NCBI RefSeq assembly: GCF_001886855.1
Contig: NZ_CP013197.1
Span: forward strand, 124,001 to 188,000
Direction: 5' to 3'
Source of the DNA: Spiroplasma citri
Lineage (GTDB): Bacteria; Bacillota_I; Bacilli_A; Mycoplasmatales; Mycoplasmataceae
Length of the DNA stretch: 64,000 nucleotides
In this document: piece by piece, positions 12,861 to 23,278 of the stretch
Layout: each line of letters begins with the position of its first letter
How positions within the stretch are numbered: position 1 is the stretch's first letter
Notes under the pieces: model-generated
What the model was told of the DNA's origin: nothing
Seen by the model: the letters and a program-made list of their open reading frames with translations, nothing else
The model's database searches: none
Translations under genes and position numbers: made by a program

Positions 12861-13157
12861 ATGAACTTATCAAGTATGATGTTTTTAGCAATTGAACCAC
12901 AAGTAGCCAATACAATTATTTATGTTTTTGAAATAATTGCTTTAATTGTATCAATTATTATGATTATTGTTGGTTTATTACAAAACAAAAAAGCACAAAC
13001 GGGATTAAGTGCTTTAAATGGTGGTAATGATGAATTATTTGCTAATAGTAAAGAACGTGGGTTAGATCGAACATTGTCAATTTTTATGTTAGCATTTGGT
13101 TCAACATTATTAATTATTACATTATTGATAAATTTATTAACGAAAGTTCTATTGTAA
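12861..13157 (+). CDS. secG: Preprotein translocase subunit SecG
   Basis: 98 residues with two membrane helices (TIIYVFEIIALIVSIIMIIV and STLLIITLLINLL) separated by the conserved LLQNKKAQTGLSALNGG loop. It assists SecYE/SecA in protein export. RBS AGAGAGGGATG precedes ATG 12861. The position directly before rnr and smpB is the standard Firmicute order secG-rnr-smpB. Confidence 0.93.
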   Translation: MNLSSMMFLAIEPQVANTIIYVFEIIALIVSIIMIIVGLLQNKKAQTGLSALNGGNDELFANSKERGLDRTLSIFMLAFGSTLLIITLLINLLTKVLL

Positions 13158-13187
13158 TAATTAAGTTTTTAAAAATATCATTAATTG

Positions 13188-13215
13188 AAAAGAGATTTAA
13201 AAATGTCTCTTTTTT
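13188..13215 (+). terminator. Hairpin between secG and rnr
   Basis: AAAAGAGA, 10-base loop, TCTCTTTT followed by T. It could terminate or attenuate transcription between the two genes; rnr has its own RBS (AGGGGGAAAGG). Confidence 0.7.
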
Positions 13216-13234
13216 CATTTAGGGGGAAAGGTAT

Positions 13235-15353
13235 ATGCACGAGCAAATTGTAGCCATTTTAAAAAAACAAACGAAACCAATTGATACGATTGAATTAGCA
13301 CAGTTATTAAATATTAATAAAATTGATGATAATAAAATGTTGTTAAAGGCTTTAGTTGAATTAGAAAATGATAATATTATTGGAGTAACACAACAACATC
13401 GTTTTTACTATTTTGATCCAAAAATTTATTTACGAGGACTTATTAGTATTAATAAAAAAGGTTTTGGTTTTATAAAAATTAATGAAAACCAAGAAGAATA
13501 TTATGTTAAACAAGATGATTTAAATAATGCCTTAGACCAAGATCAAGTTTTGTTTATTTTAAAAAAACAAAAAAATGATAATAATTCTAAAAAAGCAGAA
13601 GCACAAGTAATTAAAGTTTTGAAACGAAATAATGAATATGTCGTTGGGGTTATTAAAAAGAATCGTCATCAACAGAAATATTTAGAAATTTTAAATAATA
13701 AATTAACCCAATATCGTGCTGAAATCATTAATTTGGATGAGGCAATTGAAAATACAATTGTCAAGGGAATTATTACAAGTATTAATAGTAAAAACAATTT
13801 AATGCAAGTTAAAATCATTGAGATTATTGGTAATACTAATCAAGTCGGTGTTGATGTTTTAGCTATTTTACATGAATTTAATATTCGTACTAAATTTAAT
13901 GAAGAGGCATTAACTGAGGCGAACCAAATTAACCAAAATATTGATGTTGCAACGATGTTAGCAAATAAATCACGCCGTGATTTACAAACAGAAATGTTTG
14001 TTACAATTGATGGTAATGATTCAAAAGATTTTGATGATGCTATTTTAGTTAAAAAAAATCAAAATGGTAATTATTTATTATTAGTTGCAATTGCTGATGT
14101 TGCACATTATGCTCCACATAATAGTTATCTTGATAAAGAAGCTTTTGAACGAGGGTGTTCAGTTTATTTAATTGATCGGGTTGTCCCAATGTTACCAGAA
14201 AAATTAAGTAATGGGATTTGTTCCTTAAATCCTTTTGAGCCACGATTAACATTAATTTGTGAAATGGAAATTGATCAACAGGGACATGTTGTTAATTCTA
14301 GTATTTATGAAGCCGTGATTATTTCAAAAGCGCGATTAACTTATGATGAGGTTAATAAGTTATTTTGCCAGGAAAAAAAATCATATTTCAGCCGAAATTG
14401 CTCAGATGTTGTTTTTAGCGCAACAGTTATATCAAATTTTAGTTTGAAAAAAAGAACATGATGGGGTTGTTGATTTTGATTTAGATGAACCAAAGTTTAT
14501 TGTTGATAAAAATGGTAAGATTAAAGACATTATTGTACGAGAACGTGCTGACGCGGAAAAATTAATTGAGAGTTTTATGATTCGTGCTAATGAAACAGTA
14601 GCAGAAACGATTTATTGAATGGATTTACCATTTGTTTATCGAGTTCATGATAAGCCAAAGCCAAAAAAATTGTTTGACTTGTATACCCAATTATCTTATT
14701 TAGGTTTAAATATTAAAGGTAAGTTAGAAAATATTCATTCTAAAGATTTACAGCAAATTTTAAATAAGTTAAAGGATAAGGAAAATTTTAAAGTTATTTC
14801 AGCGTTAGTGTTACGAAGTATGGAAAAAGCTAAGTATAGTGATATTAATGATGGCCATTTTGGTTTGGCATCTTGATGTTATACGCACTTTACTTCGCCA
14901 ATTCGGCGCTATCCCGATTTAGTTGTTCATCGTTTATTAAAAGAGTATTTATTTCAAGGAAAAGTTAAAATTACTGATTTAGAACAAACGCGAGCTTTTG
15001 TTAGTCATGCTAGTCAACAGTCATCCCTTGCAGAATTACGTGCAATGGAATGTGAACGAGAAGTTGATAAAATGAAAGAAGCCGAATATATGGAAGATAA
15101 AATTGGATATGAATATAATGGTATTATTGCAGGGGTTACTTCGTTTGGAATTTTTGTTGAATTACCAAATACAATTGAAGGATTAGTTCATATTACTGAT
15201 TTAAAAAATGACTATTACGTTTTTGATGAAAAAAGTTTAAAATTAATTGGAGAACGAAAACGGAAAGAATATTTTTTAGGAAAAAAAGTACGAATTAGAG
15301 TAAAGAAAGCAAGTAAAAAACTACGACAAATTGATTTTGAACTAGTTGATTAA
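13235..15353 (+). pseudogene. rnr: Ribonuclease R, frameshifted in an A8 run
   Basis: Encodes the 3'-5' exoribonuclease that degrades structured RNA and, with tmRNA-SmpB, non-stop messages. The N-terminal helical and cold-shock domains are followed by the RNB catalytic motif (TIDGNDSKDFDDAI, about residues 258-271). The RNB region continues in another frame (FTSPIRRYPDLVVHRLLKEY), and an S1 domain (YNGIIAGVTSFGIFVELPN) lies near the end. Frame 2 is lost at the A run 14373-14380: removing one A restores 'CQEKNHISAEIAQMLFLAQQ' and an uninterrupted frame to TAA 15351-15353, about 705 residues. So one extra A is present. It may be a true mutation, a sequencing error, or a site of transcriptional slippage. 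The gene overlaps nothing, and smpB follows 13 bases later. Confidence 0.9.
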
Positions 15354-15366
15354 GGAGTTGATATTA

Positions 15367-15798
15367 ATGTTGACAATTACAGTTAATAAAAAAGCACGGT
15401 ATAATTATGAAATTATTGAAACCTATGAAGCTGGCATTGTTTTGACAGGCAGTGAGATTAAGTCAATTCGGAATAATGATGTATCAATTAATGAGGCGTT
15501 TGTTATTATTCGAAAAAATGAGGCGTTTGCTATTAATATGATAATTGCTCAATATAAATTTTCAACAGCATACGTGCCAGATGCTGACCGTACTAGAAAA
15601 TTGCTTTTACATAAAAAAGAAATTAAGAAAATTTTGCAACGAATTAAATTAGAACGTTTAACGTTAGTACCATTAAAGTTATATCTTAAAAATAATTATG
15701 CTAAATTAGAAATTGCTTTAGTTCGTGGGAAGAAGAATTATGATAAACGTGAAACAATTAAACAACGGGATAATGAGCGTTTACGCCGGAAGTATTAA
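15367..15798 (+). CDS. smpB: SsrA-binding protein SmpB
   Basis: 143 residues. It brings tmRNA to stalled ribosomes (trans-translation). Family motifs are [21 protein letters not shown] and the C-terminal basic [23 protein letters not shown] 15367 is chosen because AAGGAG lies 9 bases upstream; an in-frame GTG at 15346 has no RBS and overlaps the rnr end. The usual partner of rnr. Confidence 0.96.
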   Translation: MLTITVNKKARYNYEIIETYEAGIVLTGSEIKSIRNNDVSINEAFVIIRKNEAFAINMIIAQYKFSTAYVPDADRTRKLLLHKKEIKKILQRIKLERLTLVPLKLYLKNNYAKLEIALVRGKKNYDKRETIKQRDNERLRRKY

Positions 15799-15849
15799 TT
15801 CTTAAACTATGATATAAATTTTAAATTAATAAGGTTCAACATCATAATC

Positions 15850-15870
15850 GCCTTTATTTTAAGGCTTTTT
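15850..15870 (+). terminator. Terminator after smpB
   Basis: GCCTT, loop TATTTT, AAGGC, then TTTTT. A TATAAT box (15875-15880) for the next gene follows at once. Confidence 0.8.
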
Positions 15871-15874
15871 ATGA

Positions 15875-15880
15875 TATAAT
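15875..15880 (+). promoter_or_regulatory. -10 box for the 15916 gene
   Basis: TATAAT directly after the smpB terminator and 36 bases before the ATG. No good -35 was found because the region upstream is the hairpin. Confidence 0.5.
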
Positions 15881-15915
15881 TAACTTAATTAATTGATAAT
15901 AAGGGGTAAACAAAT

Positions 15916-16674
15916 ATGAAGTGAGAACCGCAACAAACGATTGAAATATTAAAAGAATATGTTTATAGTAAAAATAGACTTGATGAATATCGTAATCGTG
16001 TGGCTTTATCAAATTTACAATTACCACCTTTTTATTTAAAAGAAGATAAAAATCAATCTGTTTCTTCCGTTGTTGTTCGTTTTATTAATGAAAAAGAAAT
16101 TAAAAAAGCATATGATAAGAATACTTATCAATGAATTATAAATAGTTTAGAAGAAACTATTTTAAGTTCGTTAAAAATGGGTGAAAATGTTACTGGAATT
16201 CATCGCCATGAAAATATTTATTTAGCATTATATGAAGATGATGGGGATTTAAATTATTTAATTGAAATTGCTAATTATATTAATACAACTGTTAAAATTA
16301 TTAATTATACATTATATGAAAAATACCAAGTTGTTCGTGAAGTTAGAATTGGAATTGGAATTGCTAATGATCCATCAATTGAAAAAATTAATGATTTAGA
16401 GGATAGTTTTATTGTTCCATTTGATGAAGAAATTAAAGATAGTGTGCAATTAGCAGAAACATATGCGGCAGAAGTTATTATGTTTAATAATTTACCAGTT
16501 TGTACTGATGCCTGGGTTTTTATGAATTTAACTGATGAAAATCAAGAACTAATTCGAAAAAATTCACGTCAATATTTTAATTTAAGAACACCTCGCCAAC
16601 GTTTATTTACGGATTTAGTTGAACCTAATGTTGCGGTGGAACTTGAACGAGGTACATTGCAAGTTGAAGAATAG
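15916..16674 (+). CDS. Conserved mollicute hypothetical protein
   Basis: 252 residues, soluble, with no signal peptide or membrane segment. I do not recognise a named domain. The middle part (GENVTGIHRHENIYLALYED, then a YLIEIANYINTTVKIINY stretch) suggests alternating strands and helices. The C-terminal half has a strand-rich region (VVREVRIGIGIAND) and an acidic segment. RBS AAGGGG precedes ATG 15916. It has its own promoter and probably forms a single-gene unit after the rnr-smpB block. TGA is read as Trp at codons 3 and 73 or so. Confidence 0.75.
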
Positions 16675-16742
16675 GATAAAAATAATTAGTTTAAAGTTAT
16701 TTGGTCTTGTTCTTTTTTTGTTTAACATCATTATTATTTCGG

Positions 16743-16748
16743 TATAAT
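16743..16748 (+). promoter_or_regulatory. -10 box for the broken dehydrogenase
   Basis: TATAAT with TTGTTT at 16718-16723 as a possible -35 (19-base spacing), 27 bases before ATG 16776. Confidence 0.5.
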
Positions 16749-16775
16749 CATAAGTAGAAAGTGAAGTGGAAGAAA

Positions 16776-17777
16776 ATGCAAGCATTAATTTTTCAAGGAA
16801 AAAAGAAGATTGAATGAGCCGAAACTAACGAGCGAATTATTAAAAAAGCAACAGATATTATTGTAAAAATTGAGGGGTTTACTTTTTCACATGCGGATTA
16901 TCGCCCATATTTAGGCTATGATAATAGTGTTGTTCCTAACACAATTATGGGACACGAAGGAGTTGAAATTGTGACAGCAATTGGAGATGATGTTACAAAA
17001 CTTAAAATCGGCGACCGTGTTGCGATTGGATGTGTTACTCACTGTAATATTTGCCAATGATGTGAACAAAAAGCATTTGCTAATTGTACGAATGGTGGTT
17101 TTATTTTGGGAACTAAAATCAATGGAACGCATGCTGAATATGTTCGTGTCCCTTATGGGGAGAATAGTGTTATTAAAATTCCAAAAAAAAATGAATTTAA
17201 CTGATGCATTAATGTTAAGAGATGTGTTACCAACAGGATATGAAAATGTTATTAAAAAAATTAATTTAAAACAAATTAATAATGTTGCAATTATTGGTGA
17301 TGAGCCAATTGGTTTAGGGATTTTATTGTTGTTAAATAAATATAATAAAAAATTGATATTTATGGTCATCATAGTCAAAAATTAAATTATTTTAAAAAAA
17401 TGGGGGCGCATAAAATTTATGATAGTACTTTAACTACTTTTGATGTTAAATATGATTTAGTAATTGAATGTGTAGGTAATAACCGAGGTACTTTTGAGCA
17501 GGCACAACAAATGATTAATTTTAATGGTACAATTATTACAATTGGTGTTTTCAAAAAACCAGTTGTATTTAACTTACAACAATTATAAAATCAAAATATT
17601 ACTATTCATACCGGAATTTTAAATTGTTATACTTTAAAAGAACTTGTATTAAAAATTGAAAATAAAGAAATTATTCCAAAGTATTTAGTATCAAAAACTT
17701 TTAATAAAAATGAAGTGTTAAAAGCATATGAAACTTTTATGGAAACAGATATTTTTAAAGTTGTTGTCAAATTATAA
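16776..17777 (+). pseudogene. Zinc-type alcohol dehydrogenase, multiply broken
   Basis: The reading is a medium-chain alcohol dehydrogenase (GroES-like plus Rossmann). It includes the proton-relay/zinc region MGHEGVEIV, the structural-zinc Cys cluster CVTHCNICQWCEQKAFANC, and the cofactor domain start VAIIGDEPIGLGILL. Three lesions are visible. One extra A in the A9 run 17183-17191 shifts the frame. One missing A near 17348-17353 shifts it back. An in-frame TAA at 17586-17588 is followed by coherent sequence (IHTGILNCYTLKELVLKIEN) to TAA 17775-17777. An intact gene would encode about 333 residues. With three separate lesions it is a genuine pseudogene, so sequencing error alone is unlikely. 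Confidence 0.85.
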
Positions 17778-17806
17778 CAAGCAATAGAATAGGGTGAAGG
17801 AAAGAA

Positions 17807-18793
17807 ATGGGTTTTTTTCAAAAATTAAAAGCAAAACGTGAAGAAAAGAAGCAAATTAAATTAGAAAAGGCGTTACGCAAAACGCGCTTAACTTTTTCTA
17901 ATGATATTAAAAAATTAGCACATAAGTATAAAAAATATGATGATCAATACTTAGAAGAATTAGAAGAAATTTTAATTGCAAGTGATATGGGAATGAATAT
18001 GGTTTTACAAATTACTAATCAAATTCGAAAAAAAGTGCGAAAAGGTTGAAGTATTGAAGATACAAATGATTATTTAGTTGAAGTAATTATGGATTTATAT
18101 AATGATCCAAAAAGTAAACAAAATAAATTAAATATCAAAGACCAACGATTAAATGTTATTTTAATGGTTGGTGTTAACGGTGCAGGTAAGACAACAACTA
18201 TTGCTAAATTAGCAAAACAATTTCTTGACCAAAAGAAAAGTGTCCTATTAGTTGCTGGTGATACTTTTCGTGCAGGGGCTGTTGAACAGTTAAACCAATG
18301 AGCAGAACGTTTGTATGTCAATATTGTTAAACCATTAAAAGAAGGTCAAGATCCAGCTAGTGTTATTTATGATGGATTAGTTCAAGGAAAAAAAGAACAA
18401 GTTGATATTATTATCATTGATACAGCTGGGCGTTTACAAAATAAAGTTAATTTAATGAATGAATTAAATAAAATTAATCGTATTATTAAGCGAGAAATTC
18501 CTGATGCTCCACATGAAACATTATTAGTAATTGACGGGGTTACTGGTCAAAATGGTATTTCACAAGCAAAGAACTTTTCAGAGGTAACCGATGTTAGCGG
18601 TATTGTTTTAACAAAAATGGATGGTACGGCTAAAGGGGGCGTTGTTTTAGCAATTAAAGACCAATTAAATATTCCTGTTAAATTAATTGGTTTAGGTGAG
18701 CAACCAGTTGATTTACAAGAATTTGATATTGAACAATATATTTATAATTTGACGAAAGACTTATTTAACAAGAATGAAGTGGAAACAGAATAA
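17807..18793 (+). CDS. ftsY: Signal recognition particle receptor FtsY
   Basis: 328 residues. The SRP receptor GTPase targets ribosomes making membrane proteins to SecYEG. A short basic N-terminal helix ([20 protein letters not shown]) replaces the long acidic A domain of proteobacteria. The NG domain has G1 GVNGAGKTT at about residue 122, [12 protein letters not shown]3 DTAGR near 205 and G4 TKMDG near 269. GGTGAAGGAAAG precedes ATG 17807. The stop overlaps the ylxM start (TAATG), so the two are translationally coupled. TGA Trp codons occur at 18047-18049 and 18299-18301. Confidence 0.97.
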
Positions 18794-19113
18794 TGAAAGA
18801 TTTGGAAAAATCAAATGAGTTAATTCTTTTATATGAATTATATCGGGAATTATTAACAACAAAGCAAAAAGAATATTTTGAGTTATATTTTTTTGATGAT
18901 TATTCCTTAAGTGAAATTGCTGGTTTAAAAAATGTTTCTCGTAATGCTGTATATGATTCATTGATAAAAATTACAAATGCTTTGCATAAATTTGAAAATA
19001 ACTTACAATTAGAATATAAGCAGCATCAGCGAGATATTCTTTATCAAGAATTTGAAAATATTAAGGAATGTGCTGGATTAATAAAAAAATTAAAAAAAAT
19101 TGATAGTGATTAA
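18793..19113 (+). CDS. ylxM: YlxM-family HTH protein
   Basis: 106 residues. A sigma-70 region 4-like helix-turn-helix is clear: TTKQKEYFELYFFDDYSLSE, then IAGLKNVSRNAVYDSL. In Firmicutes ylxM is linked to ftsY and ffh of the SRP pathway and is thought to modulate SRP. The start ATG overlaps the ftsY stop by one base. Confidence 0.92.
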   Translation: MKDLEKSNELILLYELYRELLTTKQKEYFELYFFDDYSLSEIAGLKNVSRNAVYDSLIKITNALHKFENNLQLEYKQHQRDILYQEFENIKECAGLIKKLKKIDSD

Positions 19114-19125
19114 GGAGAAACTAAA

Positions 19126-19926
19126 ATGAATATTGTAATGATTGGTGATATTTATGCACAAGCCGGACGAATAGCTATTAATAAATATTTGCCACAAATA
19201 ATAAAAAAATATAAGATTGATTTAATTATTGCAAATGGTGAAAATACTACCCATGGGAAATCGTTATCCAAGCATCATTATAATGAATTAAAAGAATTGG
19301 GGATTAATATTATTACTTCCGGGAATCATATTTTTCGTAATCCAGAAGTTTTAAATTATATTGAAGAAGTAAATGATTTATTAAAACCAGCAAATATGAA
19401 TTCGTTTACGCCAGGAAAAGGAACAGTTGTTGTTAAGATTAATAATAAAAAAATTCGTGTTACTAATTTAATGGGGCGTAGTTTTATGGACCCAGTTGAT
19501 AATCCTTATACAATTTTTGAAGAGATTATTAATAATGATAATAGTGATCTTCATTTTGTTGATTTTCATGCGGAAGCTAGTGCAGAAAAATTAGCTTTTG
19601 CTTGGAACTATGATGGTATTATTACTGGTTTTTTTGGAACACACACCCATGTTCAAACGGCAGATAATCGAATATTGCCAAAAGGAACAGCATATATCAC
19701 TGATGTTGGGATGTGTGGTAGTTATAATTCAATTATTGGAGCAAATCCAGAGGAAATTATTATTAAAGAAAAAACTGGTTTACCAGTGCGTTTTGAACCA
19801 GCAACTGAAAATGATAAATTAATTTTTTCAGCAGTATGATTACAAGTAGATGATAAAACTAATCAAGCAGTGAAAATTGAACGAATTTTAATTCGTCCAG
19901 AAAATGAAACTGATTTTTTAGCATAG
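19126..19926 (+). CDS. ymdB: YmdB-type metallophosphoesterase (TIGR00282)
   Basis: 266 residues. Metal-binding motifs are GDIYAQAGR (D near residue 8), NGENTTHG (N/E), SGNHIF (H) and GTHTHVQTADNRIL (H). The family hydrolyses 2',3'-cyclic nucleotides in Bacillus. RBS AAGGAG precedes ATG 19126. It is probably part of the ftsY-ylxM transcript. The C-terminus contains a TGA Trp codon (AVWLQVDD). Confidence 0.93.
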
Positions 19927-19943
19927 ATAAAGGAGCAACTTAA

Positions 19944-20882
19944 ATGACTAGTTTAATTAAAACGAATGTAATCATTATTGTTATTTGTATTATTCTAGGA
20001 ATTTTTTTGTGTTGTTATTTTTTTCTACGTTGTTATCGTCTTTTAAATAAGAAAACAAAACGAGGAGAAATTCAATTGCCCGAATATATTGAAAATAGAC
20101 ACTTTATTACTTCTGATCAATATGAATTATCAACATTAGGAACAATTGATAAAACTGGTCAGGATATTATTTTAGCAGTTCATGATTTATATGGTAGTAA
20201 GGAAAATTTTGCTGGTTGAATTAATAATGCGACATGAGCTAAGAATAAAGTTTCAGTAATTGCTTTTAATCAACGAAATGTTAGGGATAATGTACCAACT
20301 AGGATTAAAAATGTTGGAATTTTAGTTAATGATATTATTGATGTAATTACAGCTTTAAAAAATAAATATGAACAACAAAGAATTGTTTTATTATTAGAAG
20401 GATTTTCATGTGGTTTAATTAATTTATTATTAGAACAAAAACCATTAATTGAAAAGGTTATTTTTGTTAATCCAATTACAAATTCAAATGGAATAAGATT
20501 TTCAATACTTAGTAAAATTGGGATTGGATTTGGATTTTTATTTAATTTAAACAAAATTCTTAAAATTCATATTGATTATCAACTTTTAAGTCAAAATGAA
20601 GCCTATAGTACTTTAAAGATAGAAAAAGAACAAACTTATTTTTTAAATCAAATTTTACAATTCAATTATCTTAATAAAAAGATAGTAAAACAAATTAATA
20701 ATCTCAAAGTAAAGACTTTAATATTGCAAGCAGAGGCTGATAAATTTTATAATGCAAAACAAGTAGTTTTAATTACTAATCCACTGGTTAAAATAAAAAA
20801 AATTGAGACAGCAAAACATTATTTATTTACTAATCAAACTATTAGTGCTGAAATTTTTAATGAAATAATTAATTTAAATTAA
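19944..20882 (+). CDS. Alpha/beta-hydrolase-like membrane-anchored protein
   Basis: 312 residues. The N-terminus is a single hydrophobic anchor (VIIIVICIILGIFLCCYFFL). The rest resembles an alpha/beta hydrolase: AVHDLYGSKENFAGW in the oxyanion-hole position, and LLLEGFSCGLINLLL as the nucleophile elbow (G-F-S-C-G), giving Ser as the probable nucleophile. A late Asp (LQAEADKFY) and His (AKHYLF) could complete the triad. The substrate is unknown; an esterase or lysophospholipase acting at the cell surface is possible. It begins 17 bases after ymdB with AAAGGAG. Confidence 0.8.
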
Positions 20883-20901
20883 AATTAACTAATTTTTAAG
20901 T

Positions 20902-20907
20902 TATAAT
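20902..20907 (+). promoter_or_regulatory. -10 box of the metK leader
   Basis: TATAAT about 30 bases before the riboswitch P1 stem. It is followed by a perfect 6-bp inverted repeat TGTTGT...ACAACA (20913-20930), whose role is unknown. Confidence 0.6.
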
Positions 20908-20936
20908 ATATTTGTTGTCAAGTAACAACATAAAAA

Positions 20937-21057
20937 TTATTCAGAAGTGGTTAGTACGCTAAACAATGATCCACTAGCAACCCTATATTTAACTAGAAGG
21001 TGCTTTTAGCAGGGCAAAATGATATGCTACCAATAAGATTTATTAGTTATTGAATAG
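20937..21057 (+). ncRNA. SAM-I-like (S-box) riboswitch aptamer upstream of metK
   Basis: The leader of the SAM synthetase gene carries the S-box core in divergent form. AGAAGTGG (20943-20950) pairs with CCACT (20971-20975) as P2. ACTAGCAACC (20973-20982) stands for the 'GCCCGGCAACC' junction. AAGGTGCTTTTAGCAGGG (20997-21014) stands for the conserved 'AAGGTGCTAATTCCAGCA'. TTATTCAG (20937-20944) and TTGAATAG (21050-21057) pair over 8 positions as P1. GATGCTACC-like sequence around 21024-21031 could form P4. The known function is to bind S-adenosylmethionine and stop transcription of methionine/SAM genes, which fits metK directly downstream. A covariance search was not possible here. Confidence 0.85.
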
Positions 21058-21099
21058 GACTTAACTGTTAATTTATATGTAAACATATTGTTATTAATG

Positions 21100-21124
21100 C
21101 CACATTATTCTGATGTGGTTTTAT
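21100..21124 (+). terminator. Riboswitch-controlled terminator of metK
   Basis: CCACAT (21100-21105), 7-base loop, ATGTGG (21113-21118), then TTTTATTT. It lies between aptamer and RBS, as expected for the expression platform of a SAM-I switch. Confidence 0.8.
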
Positions 21125-21146
21125 TTATGATTAAGGAGAAGAAAAG

Positions 21147-22298
21147 ATGGGAAAAGAACGAATTTTATTTACATCAGAATCAGTATCAGAAGGACACCCG
21201 GATAAGATTTGTGATCAAATTTCAGATGCTGTTTTAGATGCATGTTTAAAAGAAGACCCCTTATCACGAGTGGCATGTGAATGTTTTATTACAACTAATC
21301 GGGTTATTATTGGTGGTGAAATTACGACAAAAGCAAAGGTTGATTATGCCAATGTAGCACGGAAAGTGTTAAAAGAAATTGGGTATAATAATGCAGAATG
21401 AGGAATTAATTGACAAAATTGTGAAGTTGAAATACTAGTTAAAACACAATCACCAGATATTTCTATTGGTGTTGATAAAGCCGGAGCTGGTGATCAAGGA
21501 ATTATGTTTGGTTATGCAACAAATGAATCAGATAATTATATGCCGTTAGCAATTTCAATTGCTCATGCCTTAGTAAAGAGAGCAAGTATGCTACGCAAAA
21601 AAGGAATGTTTATTGGGGCACGACCAGATATGAAATCACAAGTAACATTAGATTTAACTAATGTTAAACATATTTATATTGATACAATCTTAATGTCAAT
21701 TCAACATGATGAAGATATTGATGAAGCTAAATTTAAGCATTTTGTTATTACAGAAATTATGGAACCAGTTGTGCAAGAATTTAAAATGAATTTAGATTTT
21801 AAAGTTTTAATTAATCCAACTGGTCGATTTGTAATTGGTGGGCCAAAAGGTGATGCTGGATTAACAGGACGAAAAAATATTGTTGATACATATGGTGGAT
21901 ATGCTCGTCATGGTGGTGGTGCTTTTTCGGGGAAAGATGGAACAAAAGTTGATCGTTCAGCAGCATATATGGCTCGTTATGTCGCAAAAAATATTGCTGC
22001 AGCAGGACTAACTGAACGATGTGAGATTCAATTATCTTATGCAATTGGCGTGGCTGAACCAATTTCAATTTTTGTTGAAACATTTGGAACTAATTTTGTA
22101 ACAAATGATATTATTTTGCAGGCAATTAAAGAAAATTTTGATTTTCGTCCCCAAGCAATGATTGAAACATTAGATTTACAAAAACCAATTTATCAACAAA
22201 CTGCAACTTATGGACATTTTGGTCGTTACCATACTGAACTACCATGAGAAAAATTAGATAAAGTTCAAAGTTTAATAAAATATTTACCAGTTGTTTAA
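21147..22298 (+). CDS. metK: S-adenosylmethionine synthetase
   Basis: Makes SAM from methionine and ATP. 383 residues. Motifs are SEGHPDK (about residues 14-20), [12 protein letters not shown] (about 113-124) and the P-loop-like GGGAFSGKD (about 256-264). Three TGA Trp codons (for example 21399-21401). AAGGAG precedes ATG 21147. The leader carries a SAM-I-like riboswitch, so feedback by its own product is likely. Confidence 0.97.
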
Positions 22299-22306
22299 TT
22301 TTTAGA

Positions 22307-22312
22307 TATAAT
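22307..22312 (+). promoter_or_regulatory. -10 box for the third HAD gene
   Basis: TATAAT 30 bases before ATG 22342, 9 bases after the metK stop; RBS AGAGGAG follows. Confidence 0.5.
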
Positions 22313-22341
22313 TAACATAAAGAATAAGAGGAGAAAAACTA

Positions 22342-23163
22342 ATGAAGTATAAGTTAATTGCTCTTGATTTGGATGGTACAACAGCAAGGAGAAATCGAAT
22401 TTCAAAGCAAAATGTTACAGCCATTAAGTGAGCATTGGCAAATGGAATTAAAGTAATTATTGCAACTGGCCGTAGTATTGGTGCCATTAGAAAAGTAGCA
22501 AAAAAATTAGGCATTATTGAAAATAAAATGCCAGTAATTGCTTTTAATGGTGGAGTAATTTATGATTTTCCGAAAGAAAAGATTATTCAACAAAATGTTT
22601 TTTCTAATGATGAATTAATTAATGTTTTTTATCTTGCTAATGAATGTAAAATTCAATTATGAGCATATTCAGTTAAAAATGAGCATTTAGCTTATGTTAA
22701 TACTAAGCATAGTTTGATGATTAAATGAATGAGTTTTCACACAAAACGAAAAAGAATATTAGTGGGTGAACCTACTGCTTTGTATGATCAAGCTTACAAG
22801 TTTGTTATTAGTGGTAAAAAAGAGAATGTGTTAAAATTTAAAGCAAAAATTTTAGTAAAATATGAATTTAATATTTTTGATTGGTCATATTTACCAAACC
22901 AAAGTTTAAATTTAGAAATTAGTCCAAAAGATAGTGACAAAAAAGATGCTTTAGAATATCTTGCTAAAATATATAATATTCAACCAGCAGAAATTATTGC
23001 AATGGGGGATGGTTCAAATGATTATGAAATGTTAAAATGAGCTGGTGTTGGAATTGCAATGGGGAATGCCAAAGCGGATATTAAAACTATTTCTGATGAT
23101 ACAACTGCCCATTATCGTCGCTCAGGAGTAGCAAAAGCAATTAATAAATATTTTAAAAAATAA
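22342..23163 (+). CDS. Cof-type HAD phosphatase (copy 3)
   Basis: 273 residues. Motifs are ALDLDGTTARRN (nucleophile DLDGT), IIATGRS, and GDGSNDYEMLKWAGVGIAMG. The +2 aspartate is present, and TTA follows DG in place of the common TL. The cap domain is of type IIB. The substrate is unknown. It is related to, but not a recent duplicate of, the pair at 11082 and 11927. Several TGA Trp codons. Confidence 0.9.
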
Positions 23164-23195
23164 AAAATATCATCAAAACTATTGATATTTTTTTT
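23163..23195 (+). terminator. Terminator after HAD copy 3
   Basis: AAAATATCA, 10-base loop, TGATATTTT and a long T run. Confidence 0.8.
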
Positions 23196-23237
23196 GTTTT
23201 TTTTATAATTAATGTGGTCGTAATTTAAAAACAAAAA

Positions 23238-23254
23238 GTTTAGTATAACTAAAC
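23238..23254. promoter_or_regulatory. 17-bp palindromic operator before the XRE-cupin gene
   Basis: GTTTAGTATAACTAAAC is a perfect palindrome (7-bp arms, 3-base centre), 30 bases downstream of a TATAAT box (23204-23209) and 11 bases before the RBS. It lies where an XRE-type autoregulator would bind to repress its own operon. Confidence 0.7.
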
Positions 23255-23278
23255 AAAATTACTAAAGGAGGGGTGTCT

